Positions 7,763 through 16,171 of a stretch of DNA of 64,000 bases are shown here, piece by piece (positions within the stretch are counted from its first letter, which is position 1; each line of letters begins with the position of its first letter). Below the pieces are notes generated by a model. That model ran no database searches, was not told where the DNA came from, and was given only the letters and a program-made list of their open reading frames with translations. Source of the DNA: Alphaproteobacteria bacterium. GTDB taxonomy: Bacteria; Myxococcota_A; UBA796; CAJQPC01. Location: assembly GCA_020632795.1 (NCBI GenBank), contig JACKEV010000015.1, forward strand, positions 124,001 to 188,000, in the 5' to 3' direction. The translations under genes and the position numbers were made by a program.

Positions 7763-8978
7763 GCGTCCAGCCCAGGCGCGCATCCAGGCCGTCGAGGGCG
7801 GGCATGCGCAGCAGGCGGCCCGGGGCCAGCTCCCGCCCCAGGAGCCCCTCCACGACCGCCTGGAAGTGGCGTTGAACCCAGGGGTTCGAGGACCGCACCC
7901 CGTCCGCCTGGAGCGGCAGCACCCCCCACGGCAGCAGGAGCACGCGGTCGTAGCGGGCCGCGTGGCCCAGGGTCTCCGCCAGGAAGGCGGCGGTGGGCTC
8001 CCGGAGGTGCGCGAAGCCGTAGTACAGCCAGAACGCCGCGAAGTCGACCGAGGAGCGATCCGCGACGAAGCCGCCGCTCTGGGCGATCGCGGCGTCCTCG
8101 GCGGCGCGCTGCTCGGCCCAAAGCTCCAGGATGAGCGCCTGCAGCGCCTCGTGGGTGAGGCTGTGGAGGTTCAGGCCCGCCTCCAGCCGCGCCCGCATGC
8201 CCTCGGCGATGAAGGGCAGGCCCAGGGACCCGGCGAGCGCGCGCCCGAGGGTGGTCTTGCCCACGCCCGCGCTCCCCGACAGGGCAAGGGTAAGGCCGGT
8301 TTTTGATGGCCGCGCGCCCACCACGGGCGGACTGGGGCGCTCGCCGAGGGCCTGGAGCACCGCCCCGGCGCGGGCGAGCAGCAGGTGGGTGTGGCTGGCC
8401 CGCGCCGGGGCCCAGCGCAGCGCCTGCGTCATGGGAATCCCCAGGTTGGAGCAGAGCAACGCGCGGATCACCCCGATGTGGGTGACCACCAGCCAGCGGC
8501 GCCCCCGGAGGCTGGCCGCGCTCTGCGCCCACCAGGCGTCCACCCGCCGCTGGACGTCCCCGTAGGACTCCCCGCCCGGCGGCGCGACGGCGGCGTAGCC
8601 CTCCCAGTAGTCGGCGATCCCCTGGGGATCGGCCCGGGTCAGGTCCTCCCAGGCGGCGCCCTCCCAGTCCCCCATGTGCTGCTCCCGGAGCGCGGCGGCG
8701 GTGGCCAGCGGCACCCCCAGCGCCTCGGCCAGGGGCTCGGCCAGCGCCGTGCAGCGCCGCAGGTCCGAGCTGAGCACGCCGTCGGGCCGGGGCAGGTGGT
8801 GCAGGCAGAAGCCCAGCAGCGCACGGGTGTCGGCCTCCCCCTGCGCGGTGAGGGGCAGATCGGCGTGACCGTAGGCCAGCCGCCGCCCGCCGGTGTCCAC
8901 CTCGCCGTGGCGCAGCAGGTGGAGGTGGGTGACCTCCGCGGAGGGCAGCGCGGCCTGGGTGACGGCGTCGAAGGGCAT
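7731..8978 (-). CDS. Histidine phosphatase / NadR-like P-loop kinase fusion
   Basis: The 415-residue protein has two clear domains. Residues 15-210 are a histidine-phosphatase (phosphoglycerate-mutase-like) domain with LLRHGE at 21-26 (phospho-acceptor His24) and the second active-site His in VVTHIGV near residue 167. Residues 225-415 are a P-loop domain with GSAGVGKTT at 235-243 and a DRSSVD motif near residue 290, as in the AAA_28/NadR nucleoside-kinase group. The phosphatase half resembles CobC or GpmB-type enzymes. The fusion suggests opposing phosphorylation and dephosphorylation of one small metabolite, which is inference. No cobamide or NAD genes lie nearby. Confidence 0.82.
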   Translation of the reverse strand: MPFDAVTQAALPSAEVTHLHLLRHGEVDTGGRRLAYGHADLPLTAQGEADTRALLGFCLHHLPRPDGVLSSDLRRCTALAEPLAEALGVPLATAAALREQHMGDWEGAAWEDLTRADPQGIADYWEGYAAVAPPGGESYGDVQRRVDAWWAQSAASLRGRRWLVVTHIGVIRALLCSNLGIPMTQALRWAPARASHTHLLLARAGAVLQALGERPSPPVVGARPSKTGLTLALSGSAGVGKTTLGRALAGSLGLPFIAEGMRARLEAGLNLHSLTHEALQALILELWAEQRAAEDAAIAQSGGFVADRSSVDFAAFWLYYGFAHLREPTAAFLAETLGHAARYDRVLLLPWGVLPLQADGVRSSNPWVQRHFQAVVEGLLGRELAPGRLLRMPALDGLDARLGWTLRAMGGPGPA

Positions 8979-9029
8979 GGGGGCGCATCATCCATTGCGT
9001 TAGGCTCGTTGCCAAGCCCGAGGGAGCCT

Positions 9030-9983
9030 GTGTCCGTCCTGCGCGACGTCGATCTGAACCTGCTGGTGGCGCTCGACGCCCTGCTCGCCGAGCGCAGCGT
9101 GACCCGCGCGGCCCGGCGGGTGGGCCTGAGCCAGCCGGCGATGAGCAACGCCCTCGCCCGCCTGCGGCGCACCTTCGACGACCCGCTGCTGGTGCGCTCC
9201 GGGGCCTCGATGGTGCCGACGCCGCGGGCGCTGTCCCTGGCCGCGCCGGTGCGCGAGGCCCTCTCCACCCTGGAGCTGGCGCTGGAGTCCCTGGGGGACT
9301 TCGAGCCGGCCCAGGCCCGGCGCACCTTCACTCTGGCAGCGTCGGACTACGCCCAGCTCGTGATGCTGCCCCGGCTGGTCCAGCGGCTGGCCGAGCGGGC
9401 CCCGCGGGTGGGGATCCGGGTCGCGCCAGCGATGGGCGCAGACCGCCTGCGCCAGGAGCAGGAGCGCGGCCGGGTGGACCTGGCCATCGGCGTGTTCCCG
9501 CACCTGCCCCCCGGCCACCAGCACCTGCGGCTGTTCACCGAGCGCTTCGTGACCGTGGCCCGCGCCGAGCACCCCGCGCTGGAGGCGGGCCTGGACCTGG
9601 ACGCGTTCTGCGCCCTGCGGCATGTGGTCATCTCGCCCCGCGGCGACGGCCCCGGGATGGTGGACCGCGCCCTGGAGCACCTGGACCGGCAGCGCACCGT
9701 GGGCCTGCGGATCCCCGGCTTCGTGGCGGCGCTCTCGGTGGTCGCCCGGACCGACCTGCTGCTGACGGTGGCCGAGCGGGTGCTCACCGATGCCCCCGGG
9801 CTGGCCGTGTACCCCCCGCCCGTGGCGCTGCCCGCCTTCGCCGTGGGCATGGTGTGGCACGACCGCACCCACCACGACCCCGCGCAGTGCTGGCTGCGGC
9901 GCACCGTGGCCGGGCTGTTCTGCGAGGAGCCCCTGGTGGACGCCGCCTGCGGGCCGGCGGCCTGCGCGGGTCAGCTGACCTGA
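9030..9983 (+). CDS. LysR-family transcriptional regulator
   Basis: The protein (317 residues, normal for the family) has the N-terminal winged helix-turn-helix at residues 5-65 (VDLNLLVALDALLAERSVTRAA, then GLSQPAMSNALARLR). A periplasmic-binding-like effector domain with LDLDAFCALRHVVISPRG follows. The PAMSNALARLR recognition helix places it near the NodD/LinR/SyrM-type branch. The start is GTG at 9030 with AGGGAG immediately upstream. It is divergent from the phosphatase-kinase gene, and LysR proteins commonly regulate their divergent neighbour, so that is the first candidate target. The inducer is unknown. Confidence 0.9.
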   Translation: MSVLRDVDLNLLVALDALLAERSVTRAARRVGLSQPAMSNALARLRRTFDDPLLVRSGASMVPTPRALSLAAPVREALSTLELALESLGDFEPAQARRTFTLAASDYAQLVMLPRLVQRLAERAPRVGIRVAPAMGADRLRQEQERGRVDLAIGVFPHLPPGHQHLRLFTERFVTVARAEHPALEAGLDLDAFCALRHVVISPRGDGPGMVDRALEHLDRQRTVGLRIPGFVAALSVVARTDLLLTVAERVLTDAPGLAVYPPPVALPAFAVGMVWHDRTHHDPAQCWLRRTVAGLFCEEPLVDAACGPAACAGQLT

Positions 9984-10729
9984 CGGCGGTGCTCGGTCCA
10001 GACCCGCTGCAGCCAGGGGATCGCCGGGTGGCCCTCCCATCGGGAGAACCAGGTCTGCGCCGTGGGGGAGCGCGGCTGGACCCAGTCGACGTAGCCGGCC
10101 AGATCCGTCACCGGCCCCAGCATCGCCACCACGGCCAGGTCCGCGATGGTGAAGCGGTCCTCCACCAGATAGGGCCGGCCGTCGAGCCGCTCGACCAGCT
10201 CGTCCAGGGCGCGGGCGAGGTGCTCCCGGGAGCGCTCGGCCGGGGCGTCGTAGATGTTCATGTAGCGCCGCATGAACCAGCGGAACACCGGGAACTGGAC
10301 CCGGTACACCGTGCGCAGCGGGGCGCCCAGGCCGTAGCTGAAGGAGGCCGCCATGTAGGCGGTGTCGGGGAGGATCTCCCAGTACAGGGCGCGGCGCAGG
10401 TGGGGGCCGATGGCCTCGTCGGCCCAGCGCTGGTGGGCCAGGGCCAGCTCGCGCGCCTGGGGGTCGGACGGGTAGAGCGCGGGCTCGGGCCAGGTGCGCT
10501 CGATCCAGTCGATGATGTCGGCCGAGCCGAGGATCAGAGCCCCGTCGACCTCCATGACGGGGACCTGGGTCTGCCCGCTCAGCCACCGGAGCAGCGGGAT
10601 GTGCCAGCCGGGCCGGTACGGCACGCGCCGGTGCGGCGCCTGCTTGACGTCCAGCGCCCAGCGGACCTTCTCGTTGTAGTGCGAGAAGGGGAAGTGGTGG
10701 AGGGCGCAGTCAGTGGGCAGGGCCATCAT
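9971..10729 (-). CDS. Glutathione S-transferase family protein
   Basis: In this 252-residue protein the first 80 residues form a thioredoxin-like GST N-domain: HHFPFSHYNEKVRWALD, the cis-Pro segment GQTQVPVMEVDG, and SADIIDWIE, which contacts glutathione. The rest is the all-helical C-domain, including RFTIADLAVVAML. The position where omega-class enzymes have a catalytic Cys is Ser (FSHYNEK), which suggests transferase rather than thiol-reductase chemistry. The substrate is unknown. The start overlaps the YbjN-like gene by about 20 bp, so the two are likely translated from one message. Confidence 0.85.
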   Translation of the reverse strand: MMALPTDCALHHFPFSHYNEKVRWALDVKQAPHRRVPYRPGWHIPLLRWLSGQTQVPVMEVDGALILGSADIIDWIERTWPEPALYPSDPQARELALAHQRWADEAIGPHLRRALYWEILPDTAYMAASFSYGLGAPLRTVYRVQFPVFRWFMRRYMNIYDAPAERSREHLARALDELVERLDGRPYLVEDRFTIADLAVVAMLGPVTDLAGYVDWVQPRSPTAQTWFSRWEGHPAIPWLQRVWTEHRRQVS

Positions 10730-11180
10730 CGTCCCCTTCGACGATGGCGATGGCCTGCTCGGCGTCGGCGCCGCCGTAGATGAGCGCCATCATGCCGGGC
10801 AGGTAGCGGTCGGCGGTGCGGCAGTTCACCACGATCGCGTTGCGCACGAGGTTGACGGTGAGCGCCTCGCCCTCGACGTCCAGGCTGACCTTGAAGCGCA
10901 GCTCGCCGTCGGCGAAGTCCATCTCGAAGTTGCCCAGCCGCATGCCGTAGTTGGCCCGGGTGAAGAACGAGGACATCTCCAGGCGGCGGTCCTCGGGGCA
11001 GTTCACCGGGCAGATGCAGTAGGACAGGAGGATGTCGTGCTCCTCGTAGGTCTGCACGTAGACCGACCAGCGGCCGTTGTTGCCCTGGAAGCCGGTGCGC
11101 AGGAGGTGCTCCTCCAGCTCGACGAACCGCCAGTCCTCCTCCTCAAAGAACTGCTTCACCACCTCGATCATCGACGCCAC
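10710..11180 (-). CDS. YbjN / type III chaperone-like domain protein
   Basis: The product is 156 residues with an alpha-beta layout: MIEVVKQFFEEEDW helix, then beta strands with WSVYVQTYEEHDILLSYCICPV, and later RRLEMSSFFTRANYGMRLGNFEMD. That segment, asking whether a protein chain sits in an YbjN fold, matches the family consensus of residues N-YGM-LGNFEMD. YbjN proteins are soluble and of uncertain function; some affect motility and stress responses in enterics. The start is GTG at 11180 with GGGAG seven bases upstream, and an internal ATG at 11171 is an alternative. It is the first gene of a two-gene unit with the GST. Confidence 0.8.
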   Translation of the reverse strand: MASMIEVVKQFFEEEDWRFVELEEHLLRTGFQGNNGRWSVYVQTYEEHDILLSYCICPVNCPEDRRLEMSSFFTRANYGMRLGNFEMDFADGELRFKVSLDVEGEALTVNLVRNAIVVNCRTADRYLPGMMALIYGGADAEQAIAIVEGDDDGPAH

Positions 11181-11272
11181 GGTCGCGCTCCCGGGGAGAG
11201 GGGTCCAATGGAGTCCTCTACCCCATCCCCCTCGCGTGGGCTATTTCCCCTCCCCGACATGGAGGCCAGAGC

Positions 11273-12040
11273 ATGGCGAAGGCGAGACTGGAGGGCCGGC
11301 TGGCCCTGGTGACCGGCGGCAGCCGGGGAATCGGCGCGGCGATCGCCCGCGCGTTCGCGTCCGAGGGCGCCCGGGTGGTGATCGCCTCCCGCAAGCAGCC
11401 GGGGCTGGACGCCGTGGCCGCAGAGATCAACGCCGACCACCCCGACGCGGTCATCCCCCGGGCCTGCCACGTCGGCGACCCCGAGGCCATCGCCGCGCTG
11501 ATGACCTGGATCCACGAGGAGGTGGGCGCGTTGGACATCCTGGTGAACAACGCCGCGACCAACCCCTACCTGGGCCCGTTCCTCCACACCCCCGCGGCGG
11601 CCTTCGACAAGACCTTCGAGGTCAACCTCAAGGGCCCCTTCGAGCTGTGCCGGCAGGCCGCGCAGCGCTGGCTGGACGCGGACCGGGGCGGCAGCATCAT
11701 CAACGTCACCAGCGTGTTCGGCATGACCGCCGCGCCCTTCCAGTGCACCTACGCCATGACCAAAGCGGCGCTGATCTCGATGACGAAGACGATGGCGGCC
11801 GAGCTTGGGGCAGGCGGGATCCGGGTGAACGCGGTGGCGCCGGGCCTGGTCGAGACCCGGTTCGCGGCGGCCATCCTGGGCAACCCCGAGTTCGCCCGCG
11901 TGTTCAACGAGCGCGCCGCCCTGGGCCGTCCGGGCACGCCCGAGGAGATCGCCGGGATCTGCACCTACCTGGCGTCCGACGAGGCCAGCTTCACCACCGG
12001 CCAGGTCTTCTGCATCGACGGCGGCTACAGCGCGTCCTGA
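11273..12040 (+). CDS. Short-chain dehydrogenase/reductase
   Basis: This 255-residue classical SDR has the TGGSRGIG cofactor motif near residue 14, the NNAATNPY structural motif, the catalytic Ser in NVTSVFG and the YxxxK dyad in YAMTK. It ends with TGQVFCIDGGYSAS, the usual C-terminal signature. The Arg in the region after strand 2 (ASRKQ) points to NADP(H). The NNAATNPYLGPF stretch resembles DHRS4-like carbonyl reductases and FabG-like enzymes, and the substrate is not determinable. Its 3' end overlaps rlmN by 16 bp in the convergent direction. Confidence 0.9.
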   Translation: MAKARLEGRLALVTGGSRGIGAAIARAFASEGARVVIASRKQPGLDAVAAEINADHPDAVIPRACHVGDPEAIAALMTWIHEEVGALDILVNNAATNPYLGPFLHTPAAAFDKTFEVNLKGPFELCRQAAQRWLDADRGGSIINVTSVFGMTAAPFQCTYAMTKAALISMTKTMAAELGAGGIRVNAVAPGLVETRFAAAILGNPEFARVFNERAALGRPGTPEEIAGICTYLASDEASFTTGQVFCIDGGYSAS

Positions 12041-13083
12041 AGCTCGGCCAGCCGCCGGGACGCCAGCATGCCGCAGGCGGAGTGGCGCCCCCGGCCCACC
12101 GAGAAGCGCCGCACCACCGGCACCCGAAGGGCCTGGAGGGCGTCGATGAAGGCGTCGCGCTCGGCGTCGCTGGCCCGGCGGTAGCCGTCGGCGCGGGCGT
12201 CGTTGACGTCGATGAGGTTGATCTTGAACGGCACGCCGTCGAGCAGGGCGGCCAGGGCCTCGACCTCGGCGGGGTCGGTGTTGACGCCGCCCAGCAGCAC
12301 CCAGGCCACGGTGACCCGGGCGCCGGTGGCCTCGTGGTGGGCGCGCAGGGCGTCGGCCAGCTCGGCCAGGTCCCAGCGCCCGGCGACGGGCAGGAGGCCG
12401 CGCCGACGCTCCTGGATGGCACTGGTCATCGACACAATGAGCCGGAAGCGGTGCCCCTCGGCGGTGAAGCGCCGGATCTGCGGCACCAGGCCCACCGTGG
12501 AGATGGTGATCGCCTTCTGGGCGACGCGCCCGCCGCAGGGGTGGGCCAGGACGCGGGCGGCCTGGATGACCGCGTCGTAGTTGTGGAAGGGCTCCCCCTG
12601 GCCCATGAACACCGCGCCGGTCACCCGCCCAGGGGCCTCGCGCCGCACCACCATGAGCTGGGCGACGATCTCCCAGGCCCTCAGGTTGCGGCCGAAGCCC
12701 AGCCGCCCGGTGGCGCAGAAGTCGCAGGCCATCGCGCAGCCCGCCTGGGAGGACAGGCACACGGTGAAGTGGCCGGGCTGGAGCAGGGGGATGCGCACCG
12801 CCTCGACCAGCGCGCCGTCGTCGCAGCGGAACAGGTAGCGCAGGCTGCCGTCGGTCGGGTCCTCGATGCGCTCGATGACCTCCAGGTCATGGCGGTCGAA
12901 GCCCTCCAGCGCCGCCGCACGCACGGCCGTGCGCACCGGGCGTCCGCCGGAGAGGTCCGCCCGGTCCTCGGCGACCGCCCGGGCCAGCAGGCGGCGGGCC
13001 TCGCCGAGGCGGGCGTCAGGGACCCGCGACCGCAGGGCGGTCAGCAGATCCTCGGGCAGGAGACCATAGAGGTGGGGGCGCAA
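12025..13083 (-). CDS. rlmN: RlmN/Cfr-family radical SAM rRNA methyltransferase
   Basis: The protein is 352 residues. It has the radical SAM cluster motif CxxxCxxC as CAMACDFCATG, the SAM-binding GEPFHNYD, and a C-terminal RRFSVGRGRHSACGML that holds the second catalytic Cys (the methyl-carrying Cys of RlmN). RlmN methylates C2 of A2503 in 23S rRNA and A37 of some tRNAs. The GRGRHSACGML tail argues for the RlmN/Cfr superfamily and against a generic radical SAM. Some Myxococcota carry several paralogues, so assignment to RlmN itself rather than an RlmN-like clade is not certain. The start is TTG at 13083 with GAGG just upstream, seven bases after the phhB stop. Confidence 0.88.
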   Translation of the reverse strand: MRPHLYGLLPEDLLTALRSRVPDARLGEARRLLARAVAEDRADLSGGRPVRTAVRAAALEGFDRHDLEVIERIEDPTDGSLRYLFRCDDGALVEAVRIPLLQPGHFTVCLSSQAGCAMACDFCATGRLGFGRNLRAWEIVAQLMVVRREAPGRVTGAVFMGQGEPFHNYDAVIQAARVLAHPCGGRVAQKAITISTVGLVPQIRRFTAEGHRFRLIVSMTSAIQERRRGLLPVAGRWDLAELADALRAHHEATGARVTVAWVLLGGVNTDPAEVEALAALLDGVPFKINLIDVNDARADGYRRASDAERDAFIDALQALRVPVVRRFSVGRGRHSACGMLASRRLAELQDAL

Positions 13084-13089
13084 CGCGCC

Positions 13090-13380
13090 TCAGCCTGCGA
13101 AAGCGTCGATGGCGCGGGCCATCTGGATGTCCCGCTCGCTGACGCCGCCCACGTCGTGGCTGGCGAGGGTGACCTCCACCCGCCGGTAGACGTTGAACCA
13201 CTCGGGGTGGTGGTCCATCTTCTCGGCGAGCAGGGCCACCCGGGTCATGAACCCGAACGCGGCGTTGAAGTCGGCGAACTCGAGGGTCCGGGTGATCGCG
13301 TCCCGGCCCTCGACCTCGACCCATGCGGGCAGCGAGGCGAGGGCCTCGGCGCGGGCCTCACCGGTCAGTCGTCCAGCCAT
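13090..13380 (-). CDS. phhB: Pterin-4a-carbinolamine dehydratase
   Basis: The 96-residue protein carries the family signature HHPEWFNVYRRVEVTL followed by SHDVGGVSERD. The paired His residues form the active site that dehydrates 4a-hydroxytetrahydropterin during turnover of aromatic amino acid hydroxylases. The ATG at 13380 follows GGAGGTGCAC. It lies seven bases upstream of rlmN and probably shares its message. No phenylalanine hydroxylase is present in the window. Confidence 0.9.
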   Translation of the reverse strand: MAGRLTGEARAEALASLPAWVEVEGRDAITRTLEFADFNAAFGFMTRVALLAEKMDHHPEWFNVYRRVEVTLASHDVGGVSERDIQMARAIDAFAG

Positions 13381-13405
13381 GTGCACCTCCGGGCGCCGCG
13401 ACCCC

Positions 13406-15301
13406 TCAGCGGGTCGCGGTGAAGCTCCCCACATAATCGATCGTGTAGACGTCGTAGGTGGTGGTGCCCGAGAAGGTGCCGACCATCGTGTTGCCGCTGA
13501 TGGTGCCGACCCAGGGGTCGTTGATGGTGGTGTTGGTGTCGATGACGACGGTGATGGTGCCCTCGGAGTCGGACGCGCTGGTCACCTCGCCCGTGGTGGT
13601 CGCCGGGTAGGTGTCGGGCAGGAACGCCGCGAACACGCCCTGGAAGGCGCAGCTCCCGCTGCCGATGATCTGGTTGCCCACGATCTCCAGGCTCATCGAG
13701 CCCGAGCAGGTGTCGGTGACCGGGAAGGTCTGGATGGTCGTGGTGCCCTCGATGTCCACCGTGCCGGTCCAGGTGCCGTCCGCGCCGAAGTTGGGGGCCA
13801 CGTTGATGTCCACGTAGTCCTTGTCGATGTCCGTGCCGTCGTCGGCGACCAGCTTGAAGGTCCAGGTGCCGTCGACGTCGGGGGTGACGCTGGCGACGTC
13901 GGAGAACCGGTCGACGATGTCCCCGTTGCCGAGGGTGGAGCCCGAGGGCGCGCTGTAGATGGCCCAGCGGTAGCTCAGCGGGTCGCCGTCGGGGTCGGAG
14001 CTGCCGCTGCCGTCCAGGTCCACGGTCTCCCCCTCGGTGATGCTCTGGTCGGGCCCGGCGTCGGCCACCGGCGGGGTGTTGCTGCCGCTGGTGACGCTGA
14101 TGATCGCGGTGTCGGTGTCCGCGGCGGTGCCGTCGCTGACGTAGACGCGCACCTCGTAGTCCCCCACCACGTCGGGGGTGAAGCTGGCGTCGACCTTGTA
14201 GCGGCGGGTGAAGTCGCTGTTGGTCAGGCTGGAGCCCGCGGGCAGGCTGCGGAAGCTCCAGGCGTAGGTGATGGTGTCGCCGTCGGGGTCGCTGCTGCCG
14301 CTGGCGTCGAGCTGCACGGGGCCGCCCAGGCTGACGGTCTGGTCCGGGCCCGCGTCGGCCACCGGCGCGGTGTTGGCGCCGGTCGCGGTGACCCAGACGT
14401 AGTCCTTGGCCAGGTCGGTGCCGTCCTCGACCACCAGCTTCAGCTCGTAGGCGCCGGTGACGTCCGGGGTGAAGCTGGCGTTCGCGGTGAACCGGTCGGT
14501 GATGTCGGCGCTGCCCAGCGCGGAGCCGGCGGGCAGCGTCCTGAAGGCCCAGCGGTACGTGATGGCGTCCCCATCGGGATCGTAGGAGCCCGAGCCGTCC
14601 ACGGATGCGGGGGTGCCGACCCCCACGGACTGGTCCGCCCCGGCGTCCGCGACAGGCGGGGTGTTGCCGCTGGCCGACTGAACGGTGATGGTGGCGCGGG
14701 CCTGATTCCAGCCGGTGCCGTCGGTGACGTAGAGCTTGGGCTCATAGATGCCCACGACGTCGGGGGTGAAGGAGGCCGAGTCGGTGAACCGGTCGAGGAT
14801 GTCGGCGTTGGTGAGGCCGGAGCCGGTGGCGACCGAGCGGAAGCTCCAGTTGTAGGTCAGCAGGTCGCCCTCGGGGTCCACGGAGCCGGAGCCGTCCAGC
14901 AGCACGGTGGCGCCGATGGTGACGGTCTGGTCGGGGCCGGGGTCGGCGATGGGCGCCGCGCCCGAGGTGGCCTGGCGGGTCGCGCTGATGGCGGAGGTGA
15001 GGTCGGTGTCACAGCGGCCGTCGACGTCGCAGACCTCCAGGGCCAGGGTGTAGACGCCCTCGGCGTCCGGGACGAGGGTGGGGCGGGGGCTGTCGGCGTC
15101 GGCCAGATGCACGTCGACGGCGTCCATGGGGACGTCGACCAGGGTCCACCGCCAGCTCAGGGCCTCGCCGGTGGAGTCGCCTCCGTCGAAGGTGAAGACC
15201 TGGCCGGGTTCACCGACGACGTCGAAGCCGGCGTCCGCGACGGGCGCGGGGCTGTTGCTGGAGCAGGCGGCGAGCAGAGCGAGGATCGAGACAGGGCGCA
15301 T
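13406..15301 (-). CDS. Lipoprotein with five PKD-like repeats
   Basis: The start ATG at 15301 (AGGAG six bases upstream) gives a 631-residue protein with a lipobox at LALLAAC. Five immunoglobulin-like PKD/SdrD-type units follow, each opening with a variant of APVADAGPDQTV and containing DGSGSxDPDGDxxxYxWxF. Their last strands read SFTPDVVGxYxxKLYVxDG. The final 130 residues are a separate Thr-rich beta domain with two Cys residues. The protein is probably anchored on the outer membrane and surface exposed. PKD arrays in this lineage usually act as spacers or adhesive stalks. The DNA of the units is similar enough to recombine. Confidence 0.85.
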   Translation of the reverse strand: MRPVSILALLAACSSNSPAPVADAGFDVVGEPGQVFTFDGGDSTGEALSWRWTLVDVPMDAVDVHLADADSPRPTLVPDAEGVYTLALEVCDVDGRCDTDLTSAISATRQATSGAAPIADPGPDQTVTIGATVLLDGSGSVDPEGDLLTYNWSFRSVATGSGLTNADILDRFTDSASFTPDVVGIYEPKLYVTDGTGWNQARATITVQSASGNTPPVADAGADQSVGVGTPASVDGSGSYDPDGDAITYRWAFRTLPAGSALGSADITDRFTANASFTPDVTGAYELKLVVEDGTDLAKDYVWVTATGANTAPVADAGPDQTVSLGGPVQLDASGSSDPDGDTITYAWSFRSLPAGSSLTNSDFTRRYKVDASFTPDVVGDYEVRVYVSDGTAADTDTAIISVTSGSNTPPVADAGPDQSITEGETVDLDGSGSSDPDGDPLSYRWAIYSAPSGSTLGNGDIVDRFSDVASVTPDVDGTWTFKLVADDGTDIDKDYVDINVAPNFGADGTWTGTVDIEGTTTIQTFPVTDTCSGSMSLEIVGNQIIGSGSCAFQGVFAAFLPDTYPATTTGEVTSASDSEGTITVVIDTNTTINDPWVGTISGNTMVGTFSGTTTYDVYTIDYVGSFTATR

Positions 15302-15397
15302 GGTGTACTCCTGGCGAGGGGGGGCGACCCTCATTCAACCACGGACATTGCGCGGCGCCTACAGCGCGCTACGCTCAGGTCACAGAGGAGGACGTCG

Positions 15398-16168
15398 ATG
15401 TCCGAAGTCGACTTCGGCCGCGCCGCCGAGGACTACGGCACACACCGCCAGGGCTTCCCGGCCCGCTTCTATGCCCGGATCCTTGACCAGGGCGTGGGGC
15501 GCGTCGGCCAACGAATCCTCGACATCGGGACCGGCACCGGCACCGTGGCCCGGCGGCTCGCGGCGGGCGGCGCGGCGGTCACGGGGCTCGACCCCTCGGC
15601 GGCGATGCTGGCGCAGGCGCGGGCGCTCGCGACCCGGGAGGGCGTGGCGGTCGACTTCGTCCAGGGCAGCGCCGAGCAGACCGGGCTCCCCGGCGGGCAC
15701 TTCGACGCGGTGGTGGCCGCCCAGTGCTGGCACTGGTTCGACGGTCGGGCCGCCGCCGCCGAGGTCCGCCGCCTGCTGCGCCCCGGTGGCCGGGTGCTCA
15801 TCGCCCACCTGGACTGGCTGCCCCTGGCGGGCAACGTCATGGACGCGGTGGAGGCGCTCATGCGCCGGTTCAACCCGACCTGGGCGCTGGCGGGCTCCAC
15901 CGGCATCTACCCGCGCTGGCTGGTCCACCTGGGCGAGGCCGGCTTCACCGAGCTGGAGACCGCCAGCTTCGACCTCGACCTGCTCTACCGCCCGGCGGCC
16001 TGGCGGGGGCGGGTACGGGCCAGCTCGGCGGTCGCCGCCAGCCTGCCCCCGGACGCGGTCGCCCGCTTCGACGCCGCCCACGCCGCGCTGCTGGCGGAGC
16101 GCTTCCCCGCGGATCCCCTCCCCGTCCCGCATCGGGTGTGGTGGGTCACCGGGGTGTCCCCTGCCTGA
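15398..16168 (+). CDS. SAM-dependent methyltransferase (Methyltransf_11 type)
   Basis: This 256-residue class I methyltransferase has motif I as ILDIGTGTGTVARRLA, the acidic Asp of motif II in VTGLDPSAAML, and post-motif FDAVVAAQCWHWFD. The QCWHWF segment is typical of UbiE-like small-molecule methyltransferases of the trans-aconitate or ubiquinone type. The substrate is unknown. The ATG at 15398 has GAGGAGG six bases upstream. It is divergent from the PKD lipoprotein and convergent with the acyl-ACP-reductase-like gene, with a three-base gap, so it is not part of that operon. Confidence 0.87.
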   Translation: MSEVDFGRAAEDYGTHRQGFPARFYARILDQGVGRVGQRILDIGTGTGTVARRLAAGGAAVTGLDPSAAMLAQARALATREGVAVDFVQGSAEQTGLPGGHFDAVVAAQCWHWFDGRAAAAEVRRLLRPGGRVLIAHLDWLPLAGNVMDAVEALMRRFNPTWALAGSTGIYPRWLVHLGEAGFTELETASFDLDLLYRPAAWRGRVRASSAVAASLPPDAVARFDAAHAALLAERFPADPLPVPHRVWWVTGVSPA

Positions 16169-16171
16169 GCG

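Noticed and set aside
13193..16168. A 991-codon plus-strand frame across the PKD lipoprotein
   Set aside because: Only the last 256 codons (from 15398) form a methyltransferase with a good ribosome binding site. The rest is antisense to the PKD gene.
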